A stretch of 64,000 nucleotides of DNA from Amblyomma americanum (GCF_052857255.1 NC_135506.1:80447618-80511617); one strand, 5' to 3'. Shown: positions 1 to 11,685, numbered from the stretch's first letter. Notes: generated from the letters alone by a model not told the origin. A program made the numbers and translations.

Positions 1-488
1 TGGTGGCCTCTACTGTTATATAATTTCACAATGTAATTGAACACTGACACCAATAATGCCACAAAGCATTTCTAACATGTCCAACGTTATAATGCTATGT
101 ACTCAGGCACCACAAATATACTCATTACAGACAACAGTGGTGAAATTTATCAGGCTTCTTAGTTCCGAATTCGGACGGGCTCTTCCTACAAAATTTTTAG
201 GTCAGGAAGTATAATTGTGGTAGCTCAATAACTGGTCAGGCTTGCTTACAAAATGAATAATGAAGAGCTGGAGGGCACCACCAATAAACGGTGAAAACAT
301 TTATAGTGCCACCATTTGCAAATCTCGAAAACATGCAACGGGATAAGCCTAATGTTTAAACAATTGATTCAAAAATTAAATAATTAAACATTTCTAAACA
401 TTACAGGTGTCTACAAGCACACAAAGGCAGCCTCTCCGAGCTATGTTTTCAAAAGCTGCAGGTGTAAAAAAAGAAAAAAGTGACATAC
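1..488. other. A/T-rich non-coding stretch
   Basis: I see no gene, repeat family or RNA here. If the exon at 489-697 is real, this is the start of the intron that follows it on the minus strand, because a GTATGT donor lies at 488-483. Confidence 0.4.
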
Positions 489-697
489 CCTTCTGGGGCG
501 AAAGATAAGTTGAAAATGCCTCCATGATTAGAACGGTAGAAATCAGGTTTCTGTGATGGCAGAAACGCACGGTACAGCTCCTGGAGCATGTGATCATTGG
601 CACCAATGTATGAGCGTAGTCCTAAACGCTGATGATCCACTTTCCTGCCCCAAAAGTCCAGTCTTTTTGGTGCCATACTTGAGCAGTTTTTCTTACT
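489..697 (-). CDS. Candidate host-gene exon, WD40-like start
   Basis: On the minus strand a pyrimidine-rich tract ending in CAG (acceptor AG at 699-698) precedes an open exon, and the exon ends GG followed by GTATGT (donor at 488-483). Inside it an ATG at 676 sits in a good context (A at -3, G at +4) and opens 62 codons plus two bases. The peptide begins MAPKRLDFWGRK and ends GGIFNLSFAPEG. That ending looks like the first strand of a WD40 blade; DCAF10-type CUL4-associated factors have a similar segment, but I cannot confirm this without a search. No downstream exon is visible, since the gene would continue left of base 1. The reading is unlike any transposon protein in the window. It could still be a chance open frame. 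Confidence 0.4.
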
Positions 698-1097
698 CTG
701 GAAAAGGACATCAGCACATATTAGATGTGAGAAATTTGTTGGCAACACTAACCAAAGGACAACCATGTTTTGATACCCTGCCTGGGATACAATGTCCATT
801 GCAAAAATTATGCATGTCATCTGCTTCCCTGCAAAATATTTTTATACTCTTTCTTGGCACCTGCTTATAAGACTACATCAACAGTGTAACAGCTACAATA
901 AACACATTATTGAGGATTAGCTCAGCTAATCTCACGATATACAAAGCTAAAGGTGCCGGCGTTCACTGTGTTCATTGGCGTTGGCGTTGACAACCTTCTA
1001 GACGGCGATGGCTTCGAGGAAAGGAAGGGCGCATAATTAGCTCCCTCGATCTGTGGACGCCTCATTCGTGATTTGATACATGTGGCGGTTGGTGAGA
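698..1097. other. Non-coding, upstream of candidate exon
   Basis: No supported gene. The plus-strand open frame across 553-870 is antisense to the candidate exon and shows no recognisable domain. Confidence 0.3.
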
Positions 1098-1108
1098 GAG
1101 AGCTGGTG

Positions 1109-1419
1109 AATAATAATTGGTTTTGGGGGGAAAGGAAATGGCGCAGTATCTGTCTCATATATCGTTGGACACCTGAACTGCGCCGTAAGGGAAGGGTAAA
1201 GGAGGGAGTGAAAGAAGAAAGGAAGAGAGAGGTGCCGTTGTGGAGGGCTCCGGAATAATTTCGACCACCTGGGGATCTTTAACGTGCACTGACATCGCAC
1301 AGCACACGGGCGCCTTAGCGTTTTTCCTCCATAAAAACGCAGCCGCCGCGGTCGGGTTCGAACCCGGGAACTCCGGATCAGTAGTCGAGCGCCCTAACCA
1401 CTGAGCCACCGCGGCGGGC
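1109..1419 (-). mobile_element. tRNA-derived SINE (Ruka-like), copy 1
   Basis: Minus-strand SINE. The tRNA-like head carries an A box (TGGCTCAGTGG, 1408-1398) and a B box (GGTTCGAACC, 1364-1355). A unique body follows, then the ~85 bp tail unit, ending in a short ATT repeat. Flanking sequences at 1098-1108 and 1420-1430 match at 10 of 11 bases and are the likely target-site duplication. The head gives an internal RNA polymerase III promoter; the element has no protein and would depend on a LINE for movement. An open frame on this strand is only a shadow of the SINE. Confidence 0.85.
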
Positions 1420-1430
1420 GAGAGATGGTG

Positions 1431-1756
1431 GCCTGAATGCATTTGCGCTCATAGCATTGTGACTGACTTGCGCCACTGCAGCAATAGCTAGGTCGTAGAG
1501 TTCATTTGGTGATCAATCTCTCGCGATCAACCAATAAATGCATGCCACCTCCCGGTGTGTCAGGGAGGTGCCCTGCCTGTCCAGTGTGTGGAACGCAATC
1601 AAAGCAGGCTTTTGCAGTTGGACACCAACGCCAGGTACATGAAAGCGAGATTGAGGTCTCCACTGGCCCACGGAGTTCGTGCGCCTTTCCTTTCGCGAAA
1701 ATGAACAGCCTTTGCAACGTTGTCGACGCCAATGAACTGTATGCAAGCCGAAAGCC
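1431..1756. other. Stretch without recognised gene
   Basis: An open frame runs from 1506 to 1841 on the plus strand, but it ends in the adjacent repeat unit, has no domain I recognise and overlaps a minus-strand open frame. I do not call it a gene. Confidence 0.3.
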
Positions 1757-2215
1757 CACTTGTTTTGTTTGGTTTCTGAGGAAAGGAAATGGCACCGTAA
1801 TAGTCTCAGATTTCTCGGTGGACACCCGAACCACGCCTTAAACGAAGGGATAAAGGGGCGAGAAAAAGAAGAAAGAAAAAACTCGAGAAAAAGAAAAAAG
1901 ATAAAACTGAAAATTGAAGGTTGCATTTTGAGGAAAGGCGCGGCGCTGCGCAGTGGCGGGGTACCTGTGGCTCGGTGCTACTAGTGGCGCATGGGCAGTA
2001 GTGACCAGGAAGCGAGATAGAGAGAAAAAATTTGAAGGACACTCAGGCTTCGTCTTTAAGAGACGCGACAGCATGTTGCACCGTTGCCAAAGGGGCCACT
2101 GAACGCCATCGCCAGTTCCGTGCGGCGCGTGGCCCTTTGAAGAATTTAAGGAAATGACGCCTGCGTCACATATCTCGGCGGACACCCGAAGCGGGACGTA
2201 AGAAAATTAGGATAC
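1757..2215 (+). repeat. Composite dispersed repeat, copy 1
   Basis: The block starts with one ~85 bp unit (AGGAAAGGAAATG ... GGTGGACACCCGAACC) that also forms the tail of the SINEs. A purine-rich run and a G/C-rich segment with GGCGCTGCGCAG follow. Next comes a segment marked by GCGACAGC near 2060, which recurs at about 3330-3465 and 31975-32110, then part of another ~85 bp unit near 2150-2210. The first half recurs as the reverse complement at about 12100-12335. No coding capacity. It is probably a non-autonomous tick repeat; I cannot name the family. Confidence 0.6.
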
Positions 2216-2965
2216 AGGCAAACTTAATTCATTGGAGATAAATGTAACCAAAACAAAAGCCGTTTTTTTTCACAATGCAGTCGCCGATGCCTTTCATGCC
2301 CTCAAATTATAATCTAATTTTTGACCATGCTCCTACTGAAGTTCTTTAAAAAATAAAACCCTTGGTGTTCATTTCAACAAAAATATGTCCTGGATAGACA
2401 AACAAATGAAATAACTTCACGCCTGTCAAAAACAGTAGGTATTTTAGCAAAGCTCCATTTCTTCTTACCGCTCATTATTATTGTCTTACTAAACTATATT
2501 TTTCTTATATAGGATACAACTACACAAACAAATTTAAATCGAATATATGCGCTACAAAAAAGGCTATTCGCCATATAGCCGGAACAGACTACGACACTAA
2601 TACTGCGCCGCTTTTTCAGAATTTTATAGTGATGTCAGTATTTCTACTCGTATTACTTAGCAGTTCGCTACAAACAGCACGTAACTACCTCCAAGAGTAC
2701 AATTCTTTCGACCGCCAATCTCACAACACTTACACGAACATGTCTTTCGCGTTCTGCTCAACACGAACATGTCTTTCGCGTTCTGCTCATAACTGGGCGG
2801 TGCCTTTCGTAAGAACGACGTTTGGCCAGCAAAGGCCTGCACATGCTCTGCCCACTCTGTTAAACTCTTATCGTCAAAATAAAGTTTATATTGAAAATGT
2901 AAATAAAAAAGAACACATTCGTTCTTTCTCTCGCAAATGTAATTTTTCTGCTTTTCGTTAGGTGT
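2216..2965 (+). pseudogene. Degraded CR1/L2-like LINE, RT C-terminal part
   Basis: Several short frames together resemble the region after the catalytic core of a CR1/L2-type reverse transcriptase. A piece near 2550-2610 (KR..IR.IAG, then TAPLF) parallels LQKRAIRFIS and TAPLFKQM in the better preserved LINE at 53.65-55.65 kb. The frame around 2790-2880 reads like the usual end of such proteins (NWAVPFVRT, then LPTLLNSY). The catalytic palm is missing, and stops and frameshifts break the rest, so this is a dead 5'-truncated fragment. A 29 bp tandem duplication lies inside it. Confidence 0.55.
2732..2789. repeat. 29 bp perfect tandem duplication
   Basis: Bases 2732-2760 repeat exactly as 2761-2789, with no spacer. 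It lies inside the LINE remnant, and because 29 is not a multiple of three it shifts the frame. Confidence 0.95.
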
Positions 2966-3264
2966 ATTTCTGCGGTGTCGTTTGGATTTTTGGGGGTTTG
3001 TTGCTTTGTACAAGTGCTAATATTCGCTGATCATGTGTGTCATTTATATTGCGTCATTACCTTTAACAACAAAAAAACTGAAGTATGCGTAGTAATAGCT
3101 AAGTGCACCAAATGTGCACCAAAGTGCACCAAGTGTTACTACAGACACCTTGTTGTTTTGCCAGATAATGGAGCCCGAGCGCCGCCAAGTTAACGTTCAC
3201 TTTTTGTCTCGAGTCCCTCATTTCTTACTGAAATGAAATAAACTTCTAAACTTCAAAATGAAAT

Positions 3265-3640
3265 GAAAATTGGTTTTAAGGGAAGGAAATGACGCCAGTC
3301 TCACAACTGTGACTAGGGAACGAGAGAGAGAGAAAAAAAATTTGGAGGACGCTTAAGCTTCCTCTTTTAAGAGTGAGACGCGACAGCGTGTTGCGGCGTT
3401 GCCAAGGGATCCACGGAATGCCATCGCCCGTTCAGCGCGACGCGCTGCCCATTGGACATTTTAAGGAAAGGACGCCTGTCCCACATATAGCGGTTGACAC
3501 TCGAACCGGGCCGTAAGGGAAGGAAAGTGAAATGAAAATTGGTTTTAAAGAAAGGAAATGACGCCTCAATATCAGTTCTCGCTGGACACCTGTACCGCGC
3601 CGTAGGGGAAGGAAAATCCTTTCCCTGTCCACCGAGATGT
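3265..3640 (+). repeat. Composite dispersed repeat, copy 2
   Basis: A partial ~85 bp unit is followed by the segment carrying GCTTAAGCTTC and GACGCGACAGCG (about 3330-3465), then two tandem ~85 bp units (about 3465-3535 and 3535-3615). Each unit has the GGACACC/GACACTC core and a CCGTAnGGGAAGG end. It is the same family as the block at 1757-2215. No coding capacity. Confidence 0.6.
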
Positions 3641-4604
3641 GACATATACTGCGCCATTTTTCACTCACGGCAAGCGCTGCTGACGCCGACGACACCTTAT
3701 TTTCTACGACACTGGGCCCGTAGCGTAGTCGCTTTAATATTCGCGGCGAGTCACTCAATGCGACGTCATGTGCGTCCTCGGAGCATCGCCACGGCGCAAA
3801 CGCAAGTTCGCGGCCAGTAAAGTTTTCGCTTTAGAGGCCAACTAATTTTTCCCATCAGATCATCAGAGACGTATTAACACTTTCCGATGTCTCACACGAA
3901 AACCGTGCAGCGATACACTGATGCAAGCCTGACAGGAGGTAAACAAATAGAACTGCTGTTCCTCTTGAGGCAATCTGACGAATTGCATGAAAGCTGCGGC
4001 GTTTATACAAGACAGATCCACATGAAAACAGCCAGAACACAAACCCTCCACACAACTGACGCCAAGTTGCACGTCCTTACGCACAGGTTGCTGCAAAGCG
4101 TTGTCAAACAGTTGCAAAACAGCTGTGGCCACTGTAGCAAAATATCGATCCCGAGACACATTCGCGATAAATTTGTTAAAGGCTTGTTTGAACACAAAAC
4201 TCGGCTCTAGAATTATTCAAATTTTCGTACTGAGGCATCGAATCCATCCTCCGTATCTCTATGCAAACTGACGGAACGTGACTAAGCATTACAAAACGCA
4301 AACAAACCGCAAAATTACGACGCTCGGATACTGTCGCAGTTGTACAAGATACAGATACAGACAATATCAGCTCTGCACAAGCCAAGCGGAGCCAGCTTTC
4401 CTGACAAGGCACTCGCTGCAAGAACAATCGTCAGCAGCAAACCACGTAGAACGCCAGCGCTCGAAAGGCGCCGAACGGAGCGAGAGCAGAGGATACAACA
4501 TTACCATCCCAACACAGCTCAGGTATACACAGGGTGCCTTTGACAGCCATCAGGAACGCAAACGGCGCAGAGACTATGCGTACCAAAACATTGGTAACAG
4601 TTCC
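3641..4604. other. No recognised gene; one unassigned open frame
   Basis: A 107-codon open frame begins at an ATG at 3887 and ends at 4210 (plus strand; CxxC near codon 84, basic end HKTRL). It has no match I can name and an equally long frame opposes it. It may be a remnant of a DNA-transposon protein, but I cannot show that. The rest shows nothing. Confidence 0.25.
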
Positions 4605-5750
4605 AGTTACCGATGAGCAAAAGAGAACAAGCAACAAGCGCATAAAAATATATTTTATTTCAGCTCCAAAGAGTCTCTATATGCTCTTTCTCACGATGCA
4701 GACCCATCGCTAGCTCTATTGTTGCTGACGCAGAACTCTGGAACCATATAAGTGAATAGTATTGACATCACGGCACAGTAACGTGACGTACTATTAACGG
4801 CGACGCGCGACATCAGCGAGGCGCTGCGTCGGCGACTCAGAGGTCGGTGTGCTGACCGGCAATATGCCGTTGCTGACGCACCAGCCGGCACCTTATATCG
4901 GCGGACGAGCAAAACCTTCCTGTCGATGAGACGATGACCATAGTTGTTCTCGTTTGCACCTTCTCCGTCATACGAATAAGCGAAACGAGCGACTACATTT
5001 CATATGTTTACCTTCCGACTCTGCGGTAGGACTAGGCCTAGCAAGTCCGCCGGGTCCATCTGTGCGATATCGGCGATTGTGGAGAGCGAGTTCACAAGTT
5101 TTAGCAAATACAAATGGTCATCGAGCGTAGTTTGGACCACAGTGACCTGAAATGAAGGACTGCTGAGTTCTTAGGGCGAAAATACAAGCGGTAAGCGCCG
5201 CTGCTAGGCGGTGTGACCCTGTCTGTCGGTTAATGCTGCAGACGCTCTTTGCGGCAGCTACAGTCGTCGTCGTCGCTTGTGGACAGCAAATTTAGCCATT
5301 TTATTTATCTCAAACGGGCGTCGAACATATATATTTAGATAAAACAATTTAAATTCAAGTACTGGATGCAGCGGAAAAAGCAACAAAGCAGTTACTAGTG
5401 AGAAACGTCGGACCTATATGCGTTGTCTGGCTATGATGCGTTTGATCTCCGGGCTGGCGCTCTCATTCTTCGAGGATTCTTTTAATGTTATCGCTCTGCG
5501 CAAACAAGTAAACGCACAACCGGCGCAAAAGAGAAGAAATCGTTTAACCTAAACAAACCGTAACTTGCTAATTCATGCCGAACTAACGCGCAATTGCTGC
5601 CTGTATACAGATGCAGATATGTAAAGTAGCGGCGAGATGCAGTAGTCATCAAAAACACCTTCCTGGTGGAGGTACGTACCCGTGCGGTAAATGCTGACTC
5701 CTGTACAATTGTCTGGAAGCATTCATTTAGCGAATACATGGAATACATGG
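4605..5750 (+). repeat. Dispersed repeat X, copy 1
   Basis: About 1.1 kb that aligns by eye, in the same orientation, with 51125-52250. Shared landmarks are GTAACGTGACGTA, GGCGACGCGCGACATC, CACCTTATATCGGCGG, TGAGACGATG, CTAGGCGGTGTGA and TTTTATTTATCTCAA. There is no long open frame and there are no recognisable terminal repeats. The divergence (I estimate roughly a fifth of positions plus indels) suggests an old dispersed element or a diverged duplication. Family unknown. Confidence 0.7.
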
Positions 5751-6053
5751 AAGTCTTTGCGGCGGGTAGCGGATACCAATGTCAACGTTGGATCGCAGAA
5801 GGGGTCTGTTCGCTTTCAGAGGAGACCCGAAGAGAAGGCGGCGGAGGTGGGCTTTCTTTGCCTAAAGTTTCGCCGCGGAAGCGTCTCCGGCATCCTCGGG
5901 TGTGTCGATTGGGCACTCATCACTATCAAGGAGTCTGGGGGCAGTGCTGCCAACGAGCAGCAAGAGGTTCTACGCTGCGAACGCGAGAGTGAGTATACCT
6001 CGGCAGCTGTTTTGACCGCATGAGATCAGCTACAAGTGCGGGCCTCGGCAGTG
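5751..6053. other. Stretch without recognised gene
   Basis: Between repeat X and SINE copy 2. It contains overlapping open frames (5666-6023), none with a recognisable domain. Confidence 0.3.
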
Positions 6054-6057
6054 AGAG

Positions 6058-6063
<6 letters not shown>

Positions 6064-6092
<29 letters not shown>

Positions 6093-6393
6093 TGCTTCTT
6101 GGGAAAGGAAATGGAGCAGTATCTGTCTCATATATCGTTGGACACCTGAACCGCGCCGTAAGGGAGGGGATAAAGGAGGGAGTGAAAGAAGAAAGGAAGA
6201 AGAGGTGCCGTAGTGGAGGGCTCCGGAATAATTTCGACCATGTGGGGATCTTTAACGTGCATTGACATCGCACAGCACACGGGCGTCTTAGCGTTTTTCC
6301 TCCATAAAAACGCAGCCGCCGCGGTCGGGTTCGAACCCGGGAACTCCGGATCAGTAGTCGAGCGCCCTAACCACTGAGCCACCGCGGCAGGGC
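6064..6393 (-). mobile_element. tRNA-derived SINE (Ruka-like), copy 2
   Basis: Same structure as copy 1, with the head at the right-hand end (A and B boxes on the minus strand) and the 3' end at the left as a long ATT microsatellite (6064-6092 on the plus strand as ATA/AAT repeats). A perfect 10 bp target-site duplication AGAGTGAATA flanks it at 6054-6063 and 6394-6403. The long ATT run shows that this family ends in a simple repeat rather than poly(A). Confidence 0.9.
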
Positions 6394-6403
6394 AGAGTGA
6401 ATA

Positions 6404-9400
6404 CGAGCTGTGCGTGTTTTTTCTCAGATCTCTGGCGCGAACATGCGCATCCTGGCCGTGGACTGGCGCTGACCCGCATCCTTCAGCGACGCGTTCGTCT
6501 GGCGACTCCAAGGCGGAGAAAGGCCTGCTAGACGACGGTGATTTTTTTTTCTGGATAAGCAGTAAAAGAGCCGTGTCACCCGTCGGGCGAACTCAGTAGC
6601 ATACATTGAGCTCCAGCACTATGTATTTGTCCGGATCTGCTAAAGCTACAAGAATAAGTCTCGCTAGTTACACCAATGCAGACACGTTACAGTATGATAC
6701 AGTGTATTTCTACCCTTTTGTTAATTATAATTGCAGCAGAAACACAGGACACATGTTACATTGTTGAAATACATAGCGTTTCCTGTCGAAGAAATTAAGG
6801 CAAGATGCACCTGACAGCGCTTGTGTTGTGTAGGTAGCCATAGCGCATAATTTATATCAATATGGTGGAAAAAGACTGACCTTACAGCAGTGCTCACTTA
6901 TACATCTCAATACTGCATGTCTGTATGCTCTTGAATGTCATATTCAGCAAAACTTAGATGTGGGCTACTTGACATGAGTCTTCTACTGTATAGCAGAGCG
7001 TCCCGTAAGGCTGTTGTGATCACTGAGAAAGGACATGCTTAGCTCCTCCACTTTTTTATGCAGAAGACTATGTCTACTTCCTCTATGGCTGCTTGCGCCA
7101 GTTTTGCGGCATAACATACCCTAATCAGCAGTTGCGGTAGAAAATCTAGCGTCAAGAGATGACTCAACATGCTGGCGTGGAGAGTTGTATCAGCCACTGT
7201 TCCTGTTTCCACTCTTATTGCCTAATGTCAGTGCACAACACACATCTGCAAGTGTGTGAGCAACTGTGATGTGGTTGTGCCCTTGGCCAAGCTAAGTGCG
7301 GCCAGAAGCCTGCAGTGACAAACAAGTGCCCTCACCGGCTGCCACTTCGTTTTCAGTGTGTTTGCCAGTATACCTCCCAGTTCCTCAGCAGCGTGTTGCA
7401 CAGTCTCTTCGTGAAGGCGGAAAAAGTGTTGAAGCAGGTCGCCCAATTTGTGAAAAGCGTCATCGTGAACTCTCTTTTTGTCAATGCCAAGCCCACCTGC
7501 CCCTTCTCTGCTATCTCCTTGCAGCTTGGTGGTGTTTCTGTGGTTATTACCTGTGTGAGGAACATGCATGAACCAAACGTGTAGTGCTGGAATAAGGCAC
7601 GAAATATTTGTGATCCTTGTTGGAATCAAAAATCAACACCAAGGCTGATTTTTAGTGCATCATACATTCAGTAAGCGCGTTTATTTTTTGGCGTAGAATT
7701 TGACACAAGAGTTTCTATTGCAGAAAAGGCACTGTACATATAAGAATAATTTACCTTGATGTACAATTACCATATGACACTTTAGAGTGCAGTTCAGAAA
7801 AAAAATTTGAAAAATTATTCAAAATGCCTGTTTTCTTTCATAGAGGCTACCTGTACAATAAATACTGCATGTTACAGTGCACATAATCCTTTTTCAGGAC
7901 TAGAAAACATTTTGGCACATATAAGATGTGTAAATACCAAAGCTAAGCTTTTTGCTAAATGGTATGTGGATAGGGGTTTCACTCTGTGGTAAAAGCTGTA
8001 CAACAATGCATAATTAATATTGTAAGGTGCAGTGGCTACAATGACTGCTGAATGTCTAGAACATCTGCACTGATAGACAAAGATGCGTAAACATCACAGA
8101 CACATCATCAAGGAGATGGTGTGTGAGTAGTGGTTAGTTTACAATCACAAATTACGCAACACCGTTACTGGAAATGCTCTACAGCTCTAAGAATATATAG
8201 CAGCTTCATAGTGAGAAATTTTGAGCATTCGGTTATTGCCCCATATCTGACACCTAGCTTTGTTTGCGTAACACAAGTCTACGAAGTCCAGTCCATGATG
8301 ACACGAGACAGTGGCAATGCCGAATAGCTGGACAAGCTCCTTATGCTATTGCATAATATGTGTGACAAGGGCAACTGCTTTCAAGCTACTTTTCCTCTGG
8401 GTGTCTAATATCCTAGTCATTTTCAACTGGTTGTTTCCTTTCTAACTGGAGCAGCCTGTATATAGGGTGCCTCAGATAAGATGGACCATAATTTAAAAAA
8501 AGAAAACCTAAGTGGTCTTCCGACCTGAAAGGAAGTGCATGTTAGAAACTATGCAAAATATTTAAAGACCTTCAACACTGCCCTCATCAAACCCAGCTAT
8601 ACCAACATCAGTCCGCCTGCTGAGCAAAATACAGTAACAGGTTACATATCAGTTCCCTGTCTTACCTACCTCACTGCCCTAGATCATATGTAATTCAAGC
8701 GCTGTGTACCAGCGAACATGAACAAACTTGCTCAACTTTCTGCCCAGTTGCAATTAGCCTCTACACAAGCCATACAAGCAAACCACTTCTTTCCTGGTTG
8801 GCTCTGGATCTACTACAAGATCAGCAAACAACGTAAATGGAACAAGCTATTTCTCTCTTCGGTGACAATAGCAAAGTTATCAAATCAAGTGCTTCCTTTT
8901 TCTCTAAATGAAAGTGGAGAATTAACATCACAATTTCTGCATCTTGCACACAAAAAAAGAAACTACCGCAACAGCTGAACATAAACCGAACGGAGCTACA
9001 AAAATACCAACGGAACCTCAATTTCTTAGCCCGATGTGGGCGGCATCACTTGGTTACCCGGCAGAAGAGTGCTGCCACAGAGGCAGGCCGTGTCGGCTCT
9101 CATTTCCCGCACAGATATTGCAAGCTACCAGCAGTTGCAACTTGCTGCTCCCGTCTGTCGGCTGTCGCTTCTATGCGATGATTCATAGTTTTCTGGTATT
9201 ATGTAAAGAAAGTAAACAGAACGACACGTCACTCGGTCATCGATAGGCGCCGACCGAGAACACCGAGTGAAGTTGTCGTCATCAATTTTCGAGCCCAGCG
9301 CTGCTTGTAAGTCGATGTCGGCAGGCAAGTAGCATTCACTGCCTTCAATCAGATGTTTCTGCGCCCTGAAGACATCCGCAAAGTACCATGATTTTAGACG

Positions 9401-9413
9401 GCACGCAAACAAA
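6404..9413. other. 3 kb without supported gene
   Basis: A/T-rich, non-repetitive as far as I can see. A minus-strand open frame at 7228-7629 has a possible donor at 7335-7331 but no convincing acceptor, so I do not call it an exon. A minus-strand frame at 9125-9427 looks protein-like over its first half but is unassigned. No RNA gene is visible. Confidence 0.35.
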
Positions 9414-9428
9414 CAGGAACTAGCCATA

Positions 9429-9745
9429 ATAATAATAATAATTGGTTTTTGGGGGAAAGGAAATGGCGCAGTATCTGTCTCATATATCGTAGGACACCTG
9501 AACCGCGCTAAAAGGGAATGGATAAAGGAGGGAGTGAAAGAAGAAAGGAAGAATGAGGTCCTGTAGTGGAGGGCACCGGAATATTTTCGACCACCTGGGG
9601 ATCTTTAACGTGCACTGACATCGCACAGCACACGGGCGCCTTAGCGTTTTTCCTCCATAAAAACGCAGCCGCCGCTGTCGGGTTCGAACCCGGGAACTCC
9701 GGATCAGTAGTCGAGCGCCCTAACCACTGAGCCACCGCGGCGGGG
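9429..9745 (-). mobile_element. tRNA-derived SINE (Ruka-like), copy 3
   Basis: Full-length copy in the minus orientation with a perfect 15 bp target-site duplication, CAGGAACTAGCCATA, at 9414-9428 and 9746-9760. It has the tRNA-like head, body, ~85 bp tail unit and short ATT end. The perfect duplication makes it the most securely bounded SINE in the window and probably the youngest. Confidence 0.93.
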
Positions 9746-9760
9746 CAGGAACTAGCCATA

Positions 9761-10344
9761 GAATCAGCGGTTTTCTTGCAGGCTGCCATGTTCACGCGAT
9801 ACCACTGCCAGCGCGTCCTCACAGCGGAAGAAGTTACCCTACAGCAAATTTATTTGAAAAAAAATTAGAACGCTTCTAACTTTACTTCGTGTTATTACAC
9901 TTACAACGCAGTTTATTACAAAAATAAAACAATACTGGTTTTCTTCATTGCGTTTATGTTTATTTTTAGACTAACTTGTTCACGCTTTAGTGCTGACAGC
10001 ACACCTTCGCGGCAACAAAGTGACTGAGCAGCAAATTTAATTGAAAAAATGAAAACGCTGCTTCTTTAGCTTGGTGTGGTTGAGTTTGAAATACAGTTTC
10101 CTAGCAAAATAAAACATTACTTGTTTCATTCACTGCGTTTTTACAGCAAAAACGGCAAAACATTAGTCTGCGGTCTCCTGTCGTGCGAATAAATGGTTCC
10201 GGGGCGGAGCCCTGCTACCAACCACCGCAACCTTGTTCCTCATTGGCCGATTCCGCGGTCGGCATCTCGCGGTGTCGTCATTTTGACGTCACGATCTAAA
10301 AAATTGAGAGAGTTTTTCAGAGCGATGCGTAATATCGGCCCTGA
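9761..10344. other. Stretch without recognised gene
   Basis: A/T-rich at first, then a short C/G-richer patch around 10190-10300. No coding frame or repeat that I can name. Confidence 0.3.
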
Positions 10345-10672
10345 TTTCCACAGGCGCTGCTATGCACAACATGTGTACGAGAACAGACGACGCAGCCATC
10401 TGGGCGCCACTGCTCTTGGGGCCTAGGTGACGAGGGTTGCTGCTCTTCATGCTGCTCTTTCATGATAGTGACGTCGTAGCACACCACGGCGCACAGAACC
10501 GAAACAAAAATTGCTCAGTATAAAGAATACAATAATAATTTATTTACCGCACATATATGAATTACGCAGCGTGTATCACGAGTCCTTTGACAACAAGCAA
10601 CGTTTTCAATAAAGAACACGCCAACCAAAAATTTGGTGTCTCCAAACCTTTAAGGGCAAATTCGCGAGCAAG
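10345..10672 (+). repeat. Dispersed repeat Y, copy 1
   Basis: Aligns by eye with 52821-53115 in the same orientation. Shared landmarks include CAGACGACGCAGC, GGTTGCTGC, CGCTCAGTATAA-like sequence, ATTTACCGCAC, CGCCAACCAAAAAT and TGGTGTC. Non-coding, family unknown. Confidence 0.7.
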
Positions 10673-11434
10673 AGCGTTCGCAGGATTGATGTCTTGAGTG
10701 GTGGCGATGGTGATATTCTGGTCCTAGATGGGCCAGATACTAAGCATGTCTACAGATGATGCATTTATATACGCAGAGAGTAAAGCACCATGCTCACCGA
10801 TCTGCAGGACCGTCTACAGGGAGATCGTCACTCTGGGCTTGATGATGATCGTAAAATCTTCTTTGCGGAGTCAAGGCATAGCAGTGGGCCGCCATTTCTT
10901 CGATAACACTGTTTGAGAGAGCTAAAGGTTGGAGCTGGCAGTATTTGGATGCACAGGTACAGCGGCACTCACGGAGAGTCCGTTGACCGCTGAGGTGTTC
11001 AGGCGTTGCTGGCGTTTACGAAGTGCCACCGACGGGAAAAGACCTTCGTCTACTATATCCTGCGTCGCAGTTGGAGTGTCAGGCGGAGACAAGGCGCCTG
11101 CGCGACTTCTGTTTATGCCATCGTGTCGGGATCGTACCCTCAGCGAGCGAAGGCCGCCATGGCATCCGCAATGAAAGCTGGAGACCAGCTACTTGTCTTT
11201 AGGCCTAGCTAGAGCTCCCGCAGAGTGAAGACATAAATGAGCCTAAAAGGCCCAAAAATTGGCTCACCTGGTCGATGGCGGTATCTTCGGTTGCCTCGAG
11301 ATCTTATCCGTCTATCAGAGGCAAAATATTCGCGGTCGTATTGATCTTTTCGGTAATCCGGACAATAATTGCTGGAGCCCAAATGAGGCGCGTCCGCTCG
11401 AGACGCGCGGCGGCCGCGTTCCTCCGAACAGCGC
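10673..11434. other. Stretch without recognised gene
   Basis: Short overlapping open frames (10929-11212) lack any recognised domain. No repeat match elsewhere in the window. Confidence 0.3.
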
Positions 11435-11462
11435 CGTAAGGGAAGGGAAATGAAAATTGGCT

Positions 11463-11685
11463 TTCAGCAAAGGAAAATTGGTTTTGGGGGAAAGGAAACA
11501 GCGCAGTATCTTCCTCACATCTCGGCGGACACCTGAACCACGCCGTAAGGGAAGGATTAAAGGAGGGACTGAGAGAAGAAAGGAAAACAGGGGCGCTTTT
11601 TGGAGGTCTCCACAATATATATGACCACATGGGGATTTTTAACCTGCACTGACAGCGCACTGTACACGATCGCCTTTTGAAGCGA
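11463..11685 (-). mobile_element. 5'-truncated SINE (Ruka-like)
   Basis: The tail unit, the purine-rich AAAGGAGGGACTGAGAG-like segment and the body ending near GATCGCCTTTTGAAGCG are present. The tRNA-like head that should follow on the right is missing, so this is a 5'-truncated or deleted copy. A further ~85 bp unit end (CCGTAAGGGAAGGG) sits just left, at 11430-11450. Confidence 0.75.

Noticed and set aside
1350..1419. tRNA gene suggested by A and B boxes
   Set aside because: The same head recurs at 6330-6395 and 9680-9745 with SINE body, ATT tail and target duplications, so it is a SINE head and not a tRNA gene.
3887..4210. 107-codon plus-strand frame, possible transposase remnant
   Set aside because: The resemblance to a transposase end is too vague, and the opposite strand is equally open.
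7228..7629. Minus-strand open frame with a helical, protein-like middle and a possible donor at 7335-7331
   Set aside because: No pyrimidine tract or convincing acceptor; an equally open frame lies on the other strand, and I recognise no domain.
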